Source: Roseburia intestinalis L1-82 (GTDB lineage: Bacteria > Bacillota > Clostridia > Lachnospirales > Lachnospiraceae). From it: a DNA stretch of 64,000 bases. Of this stretch, positions 44,301-52,026 are shown one piece after another (position 1 is the first letter of the stretch; each line of letters opens with the position of its first letter). The DNA is taken from the NCBI RefSeq assembly GCF_900537995.1, contig NZ_LR027880.1, forward strand, positions 4,381,501 to 4,445,500, written 5' to 3'. Below the pieces are notes generated by a model. That model saw nothing but the letters and a program-made list of their open reading frames with translations. It had not been told where the DNA came from and did not search any database. A program made the position numbers and the translations under genes.

Positions 44301-45167
44301 TCCAAGTCCGTTACTGCTGCGGTAATGCCATACTAACTGCTGCCCCGGTCTCTCCCATACCGGTCCTACTGTATTACGAAATAGCATGACAGTGGACGGC
44401 GTCGAACCCTCTACAATACATCCCCCTGGGAACCTCATGAAACTCGGATGCAGATCGCGCAGTTTTTCAACGAGATCCACGCGTAATCCATGTCCATTAT
44501 AGGTTGTTCCCGGCATCAGAGATGTAAAACCAAACAGGATCTCTCCACCATCCGGACACCGAAATATAAGCTTCGCATTCTGACTGTCTCCTGTTGCGGC
44601 AAGTACTGCATCGTACTTTACGTAACCATTCCCTTTCAGCAGCAATGTTGTGGATGCAAAGCACACATTATTTTCTATGACAGAAACCTCCAATTTTGTT
44701 TCCTGGGCTGTTTTTGCAAACAGACAGAATTTATATGCTTCCCCTTTTTTCTGTGGGATACCGCAAAATCCTATATTCCAGATGCTTCCACCCTTTTCAA
44801 ACCGTACATTCAGTGCCGCTTTCCGGTTTTTGTTCAAAGTGTCCGCCTGTTCTAACCGCATGCGCGCATCCTGTGCATACCACCCCGGTACAGACGTTTT
44901 TTCAATTTGGTCCTCCTCTACCCAGCTAGAAAGTCCTTCTCCGCCATTGAATTCATCTTCCCATCCGGAATCTGTCACAACATGAACTCCATCTGCCCGC
45001 TGCGTATATCCCTCCGGAAGAAGTGAATCTTCAAAGCATCTGTTTCTTATCATTTCCGGATAGATTCCACCATCTCCGGCCCGGTTGATGTCTTCAAAGA
45101 AAATCCCATACAAATCTTTTGCTGTTTCAAACTTCCTGTTTTTGGTCCTGATATTTAGTCTGTCCAT
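41307..45167 (-). CDS. Bifunctional GH51-GH43 arabinoxylan-debranching enzyme
   Basis: 1286 residues. 1 to about 822 is a long-type GH51 arabinofuranosidase (GIFFEDINRAGDGGIYPEMI, acid/base Glu in LEIGNENFGPDYEER, nucleophile Glu in KIFVGEQAVNEG). About 823-1286 is a complete GH43 (YIPDGEPYVFGDRVYVYGSH, LYAPDVTVGPDG, FFEAPSIRKIGNTYY) with a C-terminal CBM6-like sandwich. The joint LRLKKKQAFNPYLPSWEY has no linker. No signal peptide, so it is cytoplasmic and likely couples removal of arabinose with attack on the exposed xylose chain. AAGGAG precedes the ATG. Separate GH43 and GH51 genes at 33872 and 31223 are its unfused counterparts in opposite order. Confidence 0.93.
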   Translation of the reverse strand: MDRLNIRTKNRKFETAKDLYGIFFEDINRAGDGGIYPEMIRNRCFEDSLLPEGYTQRADGVHVVTDSGWEDEFNGGEGLSSWVEEDQIEKTSVPGWYAQDARMRLEQADTLNKNRKAALNVRFEKGGSIWNIGFCGIPQKKGEAYKFCLFAKTAQETKLEVSVIENNVCFASTTLLLKGNGYVKYDAVLAATGDSQNAKLIFRCPDGGEILFGFTSLMPGTTYNGHGLRVDLVEKLRDLHPSFMRFPGGCIVEGSTPSTVMLFRNTVGPVWERPGQQLVWHYRSSNGLGFHEYLQLCEDLGMEPLYVCNCGMTCQGRKPVLLTGKEQDEILEDTMNALEYALGSPESRWGSLRTQMGHREPFGLTYLEIGNENFGPDYEERYRRFYDVVKEKYPHLKVIANAHIEEHACTTEYVDEHFYNSTEFFAENQNYYENYDRKGPKIFVGEQAVNEGAHLGKLYGALGEAAFLIGLEKNQDVVALASYAPLFEHVHYHSWSPNLIRFQNAESFGIPTYYVWKMFGKNRGSYVVESEVESGKIYRPMEGMASLKSRSVLNYKNAMWNGRKTAVTHEMMGHVMEEEEDGSCCIGHPDEEQIAAMCRKMPWGDKEKSFVVFGEESDTCGKFDVDIYVEPGSSFEIGIFSARVILSYYDQLLEGAEKIWTPFGVRPLLWKIEEDHASFWETAIPEEKRLTEDFPLCIEPGRYHHFGYETDGKTVRLFIDRKIVREVEIPSFPAVSSVTTVTEDEIFIKLVNMEGKTDPIEISLDCGVEREYEAVLLTGEKTAENTFEEPEKVSDKTVKMEGASKKFIYEAPAYSVSVLRLKKKQAFNPYLPSWEYIPDGEPYVFGDRVYVYGSHDFYNGHVFCLGDYVCWSAPVDNLADWRYEGVIYPKTEDPLNRDGKMCLYAPDVTVGPDGRYYLYYVLDHVSVVSVAVSDTPAGKYEFYGYVHDKKGDRLGERPGDEPQFDPGVLTEGARTYLYTGFCGRGDKTRHGAMATVLGPDMITIEEEPVFVAPGGEYADGTGYEGHAFFEAPSIRKIGNTYYLIYSSSVMHELCYATSEKPTGKFTYRGVLVSNCDMHIDTYKPADMPSAYGGNNHGSIVEISSEWYIFYHRQTNGTWYSRQGCAEKLHLAEDGSFRQVELTSCGLNGGSLVGRGEYPAYIACNLFTAEESIFDANQRFPRVMQDGRDGDKEPGYISHITDTTTLGFKYFECENVQKVILKVRGYGSGTFEVKTAWDGEVLGTVQIVNSNVWEKYEIQAQIPDGKQAIYFTYRGYGNLDLLSFTLE

Positions 45168-45204
45168 ACTTTATTTCTCCTTTTTTCTTCCCTGATACCC
45201 CAGG

Positions 45205-47166
45205 TTATCTCTCTTTCCTGCGACAATCTATCTCATAAACCTTTCCCTTTCGCATCTCTGCAAATGGTCCTGGAATTACCTTCCCTGCTTCTAAAGCATT
45301 TCCATAAAAATCACTCTGCGACAGCGTATGGATATCCACTGTTCTTACCTCCTCCGGATTGTATACAATATCCCGTTTTGCCAGTTCTCCCGGGAAGCCA
45401 AATGGACGATCATCTGCCTTCTTGAATTCCAGCTTCAGATGATCGGTATCCACCTCTATCTCAAACCATCCTTCCTGTCCTTCTCTGTCGAACTGATAAA
45501 ATTCCTGCCAGGATGGAAGATGCAGACATACCTCCGGTTCCGGATACAGAATTCGCAGATAACCTCCCTCCATTCCAACGTAGGTATTACCATCACAATG
45601 GTTGTCCTTTGTCGGGAACTTCACAGCAGCTTCCCCGCAACGGTAAAACAAATTATTCAGAATCCAGGCATCTCTCGATGTACCGCCTCTTTCCAGACCA
45701 TGCATCCGGAAAGATACCGGCTTTGCAAAATATCCAGCACTTCTGCAATTCCCGATCAAATTATGTTCGATCCGCAGTCTGTCTGTTCCTTCCCCATAGA
45801 TTCCATATCCATTCACCTCACCAGATTCCGTCATTGCGTACCAGCCGGCCGACCCTTTCTGCTCCTTTATCTGATTCCGGTCAAACCGACCTTCCACATT
45901 CCAGATGATATTGTGGTCGATCAGATTCACACCATCTTTCGTACATTCTATGAAAATAGCCTCTCTCTGCTCCCTTCCATCTAAAAACAGGTTATGTGTA
46001 ATTCTGTTATTTTCATTTCCACAATCCATCCACAGATGATCTGCCCGGAATGTATTGCGGAACAGATTTCTGCGGATCAGGCTGTTTACACTATTGTGAA
46101 GCTTAATTGCTCCTGCTTCCCAGGAAAGTTCCATCTTCTGCCATCCGGTTTCTTCGATCCGGTTATCCTCGATCAACATATGCACTGCATGAAGCCCTGC
46201 AATTCCACATACCCCTGCGTTGGAAATCGTACAGTTTCTGATCACGCTATATCCGATTTTCTGCCCCGGTATCATCTCATGATGCCAGCATTCATTTCCC
46301 ACATCAATCCCTACTCCGTTTGACCAGTCTACTGTACAGTCCTCAATGATCCAGTGATGTCCTCTGTAACAGGAAATTGCTCCCCGCTGCGGTACCGGAG
46401 CCCCTGTTGCCGCATGTGCACAGGTCAGTCCTTTTACTTTTATATAAGACAGAAATGGTTCGTCCGGTGCAAAACACTGTTCTCTACAGGTTACTTCGAT
46501 TCTATGATCCGCCGGATCTTCATCATTCCAAAGCCTGAAGTGCACACGCTGTCCGTTAGCTTCCACCCAGTACGTTCCGTCTTTTTCCCCAAGTCCATTG
46601 CAAAGTGAAACCTGTGTAAGCGGTTTTCCATCGCAGAACACCATCCCTCTCCGGTTCAGATAAGTTGTCATATCTGTCTTATCATACTCAATAAACAGTC
46701 TGTCATGTAAAATGTTCACCGCGCAGAACGGATTGTATCCCAGAAATAAGTTAGGCTCCAGACAGTATTCCCAGACCTTTATCTTCGCTTCCTCTTTCTT
46801 TTTCCCAAAATTGTTATACAGTCTCCAGCCATTACTTGGTCTGAAGTTCTCCACTTTTTCAGAAGCCTTGATCACAACTTCTCCATCCCCGTATGCTTCA
46901 TAGCTTATCATATGTGATGCATTGATACCTCCACACACCGGATGTACCCACTCTCTGTATTCTCCTCCATGGATCAGGACACGCGTTCCAGGCACTGCCC
47001 TTTCCGCTGCTGCCTGTATTGTTTTAAGTGGTGCCTTTAACGTTCCTGCATTCCTATCATCCGCATCCGGATGTGTGCTGTTTACATGCAATACGATGTC
47101 ATACACTGTCTCGTCTTCCCAAAATTCAAACATGCTGCCATCTGGCAGTTTTGCTGTTTCCCCCAT
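45205..47166 (-). CDS. Right-handed beta-helix glycosidase, GH120 beta-xylosidase-like
   Basis: 653 residues. The start resembles GH120 XylC: KAPLKTIQAAAERAVPGTRV, then GGEYREWVHPVCGG. A long parallel beta-helix follows, with many N-x-x-[IV] turns. In the middle HLWMDCGNENN and EAIFIECTKDG align with the positions of the GH120 nucleophile Asp and acid/base Glu. It would release xylose from xylo-oligosaccharides. No signal peptide. The start at 47166 has AGGAGG six nt upstream; ATGs at 47169 and 47181 are less well spaced. A terminator follows the preceding MATE gene, so this gene and the fusion gene may use a separate promoter. Confidence 0.72.
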   Translation of the reverse strand: MGETAKLPDGSMFEFWEDETVYDIVLHVNSTHPDADDRNAGTLKAPLKTIQAAAERAVPGTRVLIHGGEYREWVHPVCGGINASHMISYEAYGDGEVVIKASEKVENFRPSNGWRLYNNFGKKKEEAKIKVWEYCLEPNLFLGYNPFCAVNILHDRLFIEYDKTDMTTYLNRRGMVFCDGKPLTQVSLCNGLGEKDGTYWVEANGQRVHFRLWNDEDPADHRIEVTCREQCFAPDEPFLSYIKVKGLTCAHAATGAPVPQRGAISCYRGHHWIIEDCTVDWSNGVGIDVGNECWHHEMIPGQKIGYSVIRNCTISNAGVCGIAGLHAVHMLIEDNRIEETGWQKMELSWEAGAIKLHNSVNSLIRRNLFRNTFRADHLWMDCGNENNRITHNLFLDGREQREAIFIECTKDGVNLIDHNIIWNVEGRFDRNQIKEQKGSAGWYAMTESGEVNGYGIYGEGTDRLRIEHNLIGNCRSAGYFAKPVSFRMHGLERGGTSRDAWILNNLFYRCGEAAVKFPTKDNHCDGNTYVGMEGGYLRILYPEPEVCLHLPSWQEFYQFDREGQEGWFEIEVDTDHLKLEFKKADDRPFGFPGELAKRDIVYNPEEVRTVDIHTLSQSDFYGNALEAGKVIPGPFAEMRKGKVYEIDCRRKER

Positions 47167-47240
47167 CATATTCCTCCTCATTATACAAGTATTTTTCTGT
47201 TATCTTTTGCAAACCCATATTATATTCTCTTTCAAGTGCA

Positions 47241-47267
47241 AAAACGGGGACAGACACACTGTCCCCG
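47241..47267 (-). terminator. Strong terminator after the MATE gene in the arabinoxylan operon
   Basis: CGGGGACAG/CTGTCCCCG with a five-nt loop and a TTTTT tail on the minus strand. It would end or attenuate the transcript from the esterase-GH51-esterase-MATE genes before the GH120-like gene. Confidence 0.85.
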
Positions 47268-47277
47268 CTTCCCTTCT

Positions 47278-48687
47278 TCACGCTCTGTCTTCCTGCCCGG
47301 AAACTTTTCCAACTGTTATTTTTTTCATCCATTTTCCACTTCGCAACCGGAATACACACCAGACTGCTTTTAGAATCTGATCGGCTTTCAGGCACACATA
47401 TATCCAGAACGCCGGGAAGTGAAATACAAACCCCGCAAGCATTCCAAGCGGTATGGAAACAACCCACAGGAAAAGATTATCCGCAAGCATCAACATCTTT
47501 GTATCTCCTCCTCCACGCAGCACTCCTTTGGTCATAATGCTGTTTGTTGCCTGGAAAATAAGAATCAGGCTGATCGCCTGCATCAGCTGCGCAGCAACCT
47601 CCGCTGTCTCCTCCGATACCTTATAGGAACCAATAATCGCCGGACTGACTGCCATAATAAAGAACGCTGACAGCATTCCAAGTCCCAGTCCCAATCCTAA
47701 GAATCTGTAAGCCTGACTCTGTGCCTGCTCTTGCTTTCCCTCTCCCAGCGTCTGCCCTGTCACGATTGCTCCTGCCTGACATACTCCCTGTATCATAACA
47801 GTACTCAGCTGTTGTGTTACGCTTGTAATGGCATTGGCTGCCACAAAGGTAACTCCAAGTCTTCCTATCACCATTGCCACTGTATTATTTCCGATAGCGA
47901 GAATTCCGTCACTAATCAGTACCGGTATGCTGATCCGGATATATTCTCCAAGCAGATCAGCCGTCTTCATGCCAAGATGTTTTACCCTGAATCCGATTTT
48001 CTCATCTTTCAGTAACAGATATCCACAGATCATCCCTGCCTCAAACAGTCTCGCAATCAATGTTCCCAGCGCAGCTCCTGCGATTCCCATACGTGGCATT
48101 CCAAGTTTTCCGAAAATAAATGCATAGTTTGCCAGAAGGTTCACAAAAAACGCTCCGATTGAAACAAGAAGCGGCAGCTTCACCTGCCCGACACACCTTA
48201 GTATGATCGTACATACCAATGAAAGACCTAAAAAGAAATAGGTAATCACAGAAAACCTAAAATAGATTTCTCCCAGCCGTATAATCTCTGCATCCTGCGT
48301 ATACATCCGCATGACAACCTGCGGGATCAGCAAAGTCACCACCGCAAATAAAAGTGCAAGGCTGACTGTAATTCTTACTACGATACAAATTGTCTTACGA
48401 AGGGCCTGTATACTTTTTACCGGTTCTGCTTCCTGCATTCCCCAGTAACGGGATACAAGAACAGATGCTCCCATTCCAAGCCCCATACAGAAAATCTGAT
48501 AGACACCTATAAACTGATTTGCCAGTGACACTGCCGAAAGTGACATTTCCCCGAGATTTCCAACCATAATCGTGTCAAGCATGTTGACTCCGATTGTGAT
48601 CAGGCTCTGTAAGGCGATTGGCAATGCCAGCCAAAAGACTTTTTTATAAAATTTCCAGTCGATCTCTGCTCTTCTTCTCTCTGTCAT
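47278..48687 (-). CDS. MATE family transporter inside the arabinoxylan operon
   Basis: 469 residues, twelve helices, with MATE segments LALPIALQSLITIGVNMLDT, VLVSRYWGMQEAE and GVLRGGGDTKMLML. GGAGATAG precedes the ATG. It lies 88 bp after an esterase gene and is followed by a terminator, so it is the last gene of the LacI-controlled hydrolase group. MATE proteins are exporters; a role in getting rid of hydroxycinnamates released by the neighbouring esterases is attractive but only inferred. Confidence 0.88.
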   Translation of the reverse strand: MTERRRAEIDWKFYKKVFWLALPIALQSLITIGVNMLDTIMVGNLGEMSLSAVSLANQFIGVYQIFCMGLGMGASVLVSRYWGMQEAEPVKSIQALRKTICIVVRITVSLALLFAVVTLLIPQVVMRMYTQDAEIIRLGEIYFRFSVITYFFLGLSLVCTIILRCVGQVKLPLLVSIGAFFVNLLANYAFIFGKLGMPRMGIAGAALGTLIARLFEAGMICGYLLLKDEKIGFRVKHLGMKTADLLGEYIRISIPVLISDGILAIGNNTVAMVIGRLGVTFVAANAITSVTQQLSTVMIQGVCQAGAIVTGQTLGEGKQEQAQSQAYRFLGLGLGLGMLSAFFIMAVSPAIIGSYKVSEETAEVAAQLMQAISLILIFQATNSIMTKGVLRGGGDTKMLMLADNLFLWVVSIPLGMLAGFVFHFPAFWIYVCLKADQILKAVWCVFRLRSGKWMKKITVGKVSGQEDRA

Positions 48688-48775
48688 CTTCTATCTCCAT
48701 TTCCAGTAGTAAACCCTTCCTAATGTTCAGATTTTTCTTGGTCCTTTACCTGGCAAAACTGCGCTGCTCTTTGCA

Positions 48776-49552
48776 CTACAGTGTCTGTATCCAATCCAGA
48801 TATTTCACGATCATCGTATCCCAGACCTTCCATTCATGTCCGCCCGGCATCTCTTCGTAATAAATCTTCACATTCTTCTCTTTGCAGTAAGCCAAATATT
48901 TCTGTGCGTGTGCATAACCTCCATCTTCCGTGCCGATAGCTCCAAATAAGGCCGGATATTCTCCCGTCTCAGATGCACGATCGATCCACACTTTCGAATC
49001 GCTGTCTGTTCCGGCAAGTTCCTCTAAGCTTCCCCAGCATAGCGAAACCACATCGTTTTTTTCCTGTTCCTTATCCTGATACCGTGCTCTCTGCTCTGCA
49101 AAAAGTTCCGTCACAAAGGAAAGACCGGACAGATTTGCCGCTGCCCTGAAAAATCCAGGTTTTGTAAATGCCCATTTGTAAGCACCGTATCCACCCATTG
49201 AGAACCCCGCTACATAACGGTTTTCAGGTTCCGTATTGACCGGAAACATTTTCTCAGCTACCATTGGAACTTCCTCTGTCACAAACTGATAATATGGGTA
49301 TCCATATTTCATATCGCTGTAGAAGCATCCACCATCCACTTCCGGCATGACAACTGCAAAGTTTTTTTCCTCCGCATACCGCTCAATGGAAGAAAACCTG
49401 ATCCAGTCCTGGCTGTTTCCTCCACCGCCATGCAGCAGATACAAAGTGCCTGCCGGCTTTTTCCCCTGATTGACACACCCCGGAAGGATCACATACAATT
49501 TGGTGTGATAGCCCAGCTTATCTGATAAAAAATCAAACATTGTCACTCCCAT
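48776..49552 (-). CDS. CE1-type esterase (feruloyl or acetyl-xylan esterase)
   Basis: 258 residues, alpha/beta hydrolase of the esterase-D/CE1 group. Oxyanion strand LYLLHGGGGNSQDWIRFSS, nucleophile Ser in VAGFSMGGYGAYKWA and catalytic His in MPGGHEWKVWD. No signal peptide. Start at 49552: GGAGG is nine nt upstream, whereas the ATG at 49561 touches it. The ribosome-binding site lies within the last codons of the preceding esterase gene, so the two are coupled. It is expected to remove acyl groups from imported arabinoxylo-oligosaccharides. Confidence 0.85.
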   Translation of the reverse strand: MGVTMFDFLSDKLGYHTKLYVILPGCVNQGKKPAGTLYLLHGGGGNSQDWIRFSSIERYAEEKNFAVVMPEVDGGCFYSDMKYGYPYYQFVTEEVPMVAEKMFPVNTEPENRYVAGFSMGGYGAYKWAFTKPGFFRAAANLSGLSFVTELFAEQRARYQDKEQEKNDVVSLCWGSLEELAGTDSDSKVWIDRASETGEYPALFGAIGTEDGGYAHAQKYLAYCKEKNVKIYYEEMPGGHEWKVWDTMIVKYLDWIQTL

Positions 49553-49553
49553 C

Positions 49554-50348
49554 TCATACATCCTCCTTCATCATTTTGTCTATCATGACCGGAAGCCACT
49601 GATCCCAGAAGCCCCACTCATGCCTGCCTTCTCCTTCAGAGAACTCTACCGGACATCCCATCTTGGTTGCCACTTCTGCAAAATTTTTTGATCCTTCATA
49701 AAAAAAGTCCTGTCTGCCGCAGCAGCTATACAATCTTGGTAGTTTTTTCCCTTCTTTCAGATTCTTTCGGATCAGGTGATAAAAATCATTACTGCTTCCC
49801 CTGTACTCTTCCCTTGTCCCGAAAGCTGATGCAACATTCGGATTATTCATATCAAAAAATCCAAGGCTCTCCACCTCTCCCGCACCGCTCATTCCAGCTG
49901 CCGCTGCAAAGAAATCCGGGCGGTTCAAAGCCCACTTGAAGGTTCCGTGGGATCCCATGGAATTACCGATCACATACCTTTCTTTCGGATCATGCGTCAA
50001 TGGGAATATATTCTCCACAATCTCCGGAAGCTCCTCGCTTAAGTATGTAAAATATTTTTTTCCATGTACCATATCGCAATAAAAACTGTTGCGTACTTCC
50101 GGCATCACAACTGCAAGATCACGCTCTAATGCATATTCTTCCAATCTGGTACGGCGCAGATAAAGGCTTGCATCATCACTGCCTCCATGCAGCACATAGA
50201 GCGTTTTTTTTCTCTCATATTCTTTATAATAAGTTTCTGCCCCTTTTTTCTCCGGGTCACGAAAAACCTCATAAGTCGGAAGAATCACATAGATTTCTGT
50301 GTTTTCTTTCAACACTTCTGAACGAAATGAATATTGGATCAGTGCCAT
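49554..50348 (-). CDS. CE1-type esterase, paralogue of its neighbour
   Basis: 264 residues with LYVLHGGSDDASLYLRRTRL, nucleophile Ser in VIGNSMGSHGTFKWAL and His in GEGRHEWGFWDQW. Compared with the neighbouring esterase it has a longer N-terminal loop (RDPEKKGAETYYKEYERK). AGGAGG precedes the ATG. Diverged paralogues side by side suggest different acyl specificity, for example acetyl against feruloyl. Cytoplasmic. Confidence 0.85.
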   Translation of the reverse strand: MALIQYSFRSEVLKENTEIYVILPTYEVFRDPEKKGAETYYKEYERKKTLYVLHGGSDDASLYLRRTRLEEYALERDLAVVMPEVRNSFYCDMVHGKKYFTYLSEELPEIVENIFPLTHDPKERYVIGNSMGSHGTFKWALNRPDFFAAAAGMSGAGEVESLGFFDMNNPNVASAFGTREEYRGSSNDFYHLIRKNLKEGKKLPRLYSCCGRQDFFYEGSKNFAEVATKMGCPVEFSEGEGRHEWGFWDQWLPVMIDKMMKEDV

Positions 50349-50363
50349 TTTTCTCCTCCTGTT

Positions 50364-51971
50364 CTACTCTTCTTCCTTTTCAAAACACAATACATTCCAG
50401 GAAAGTGGTTTTAATGATGTTGTCAGTCTGCCATCTGCGAACAAAATATCTTCTTTTTCTTTTGGAAGAACCAAAGATGGATTGTCAAAGCTGCTCGAAG
50501 CCTCCAGATCATCCGTATACATCTCGAATTGTTTTACAAACCTGTATCCCTCAAATCCTCTGACATCCACAGTCAGAGAATACTCACTCTCCTCATTTCT
50601 ATTTAACACAAACAGATTCAGTCTGCCATTCTCACGATCCCATGCCGATGCACTGTCCACATAAGGAACATTTTCTTTTCCCCTGTACTGGGATGTATCA
50701 TCGATCGCATATCCCGGCATATCATAGGTCTCACATTCCACGCTTGTCTGCATGGATGTTCCCTTTGCATACTCCATCAGCTGCGACAGTGCATAATAAG
50801 ATGCTGATCTCCACACATGGTCATGGTCGGAAGAACAGAGTGCTCCAAGTCCTCCTGTCATGCAAGCAATCTTCACACGGTCTGCATGTCTTAAAAATGC
50901 CATCTGAATTGAAACCATTGCCAGCATCTGCAGCATATCTCCTCCCGGATGTTTTCTGTCCGGCATCTGATCTGGATCATGAAGCACATATTTTCTGTCC
51001 GGATCAAACCGGTAGTGGGCTCTTGTCATATTGTAGACACCATAGCCCGGATGCAGCTCGGCATTTGGCCGGATCATGGCTCCGTACTCGTCAAAAGAGA
51101 GCATCATTTTTTTCGGTGAACGCCTCTTTGCTGCAATCACATCACAAAGTGCCGCCTCGGTGTCAATAAATTCCTCATAATACAGGGAACCACCCAGTAA
51201 TGCCTTAATATCTCCCGGAGGCGCACTGTGATAGTGGTGCATGGACAGATAATCCACCGAATCATAGCACTGTTCGAGCACGGTCTCTTCCCATTCCGGA
51301 TAGTGATCCATAAAGATGGCAGAGGATGCGCAGACAGCAGTCTCTATCGTCGGATCAATCCACTTCATCACTTTGGATGTCTCATTGGCAAGAACTCCGT
51401 AGCCTCTCGGATCCTTATCCCAGGAACCGATTTGCCACGGTCCGTCCATCTCGTTTCCAAGATACCAGACCTTCACCCCATATGGCTTCTCATGTCCGTT
51501 CTTTTTACGCAGATCTGACCACCAGCTGCCTCCCTCATGATTCGTATACTCAACAATATCCATCGCATCTCGGATTCCTCCTGTTCCGAGGTTGATCGTA
51601 TACATCGGTTCTGCTTCCACTTTTTCTGCCCACTGTAAATATTCGTCATGACCAACTTCATTTGTAATATACTGATACCATGCCGGATCTAAATGTACTT
51701 TTCTCTGTTCTTTCGGTCCGATGGAATCCTTCCAGTCCCAGGCGGAAACAAAGTTTCCACCCGGGAGACGGATTGCCGGCATATCGGTACTTTTCAATGC
51801 CTCAATCACATCTTTCCGGAATCCTTGCTCATCCGCTGTCGGATGCTTCGGGTTGTACATCGTTCCATTTACCATTGTTCCAATCGGTTCCAGAAATGTT
51901 GAAAATAATCTCGGTGAGATTTCTCCTATCTCAAAGGATGGATGGACTGTAATTTTTGCTTCTTTTTCCAT
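50364..51971 (-). CDS. abfA: GH51 alpha-L-arabinofuranosidase (short, AbfA-type)
   Basis: 535 residues. Blocks are PAIRLPGGNFVSAWDWKDSI, acid/base Glu near 174 in VWYLGNEMDGPW and nucleophile Glu near 295 in MMLSFDEYGAM, matching the classical Geobacillus-type AbfA numbering. It removes arabinose from short oligosaccharides and belongs to a different GH51 subgroup from the long enzymes at 31223 and 41307. GAAGGAG precedes the ATG. It is 55 bp downstream of the double-esterase gene in the same operon. Confidence 0.94.
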   Translation of the reverse strand: MEKEAKITVHPSFEIGEISPRLFSTFLEPIGTMVNGTMYNPKHPTADEQGFRKDVIEALKSTDMPAIRLPGGNFVSAWDWKDSIGPKEQRKVHLDPAWYQYITNEVGHDEYLQWAEKVEAEPMYTINLGTGGIRDAMDIVEYTNHEGGSWWSDLRKKNGHEKPYGVKVWYLGNEMDGPWQIGSWDKDPRGYGVLANETSKVMKWIDPTIETAVCASSAIFMDHYPEWEETVLEQCYDSVDYLSMHHYHSAPPGDIKALLGGSLYYEEFIDTEAALCDVIAAKRRSPKKMMLSFDEYGAMIRPNAELHPGYGVYNMTRAHYRFDPDRKYVLHDPDQMPDRKHPGGDMLQMLAMVSIQMAFLRHADRVKIACMTGGLGALCSSDHDHVWRSASYYALSQLMEYAKGTSMQTSVECETYDMPGYAIDDTSQYRGKENVPYVDSASAWDRENGRLNLFVLNRNEESEYSLTVDVRGFEGYRFVKQFEMYTDDLEASSSFDNPSLVLPKEKEDILFADGRLTTSLKPLSWNVLCFEKEEE

Positions 51972-52026
51972 AGTCTTTTCTCCTTCATTTCACTGCCATA
52001 CCTGTGTCTTGTCCCCGCAAACACAT

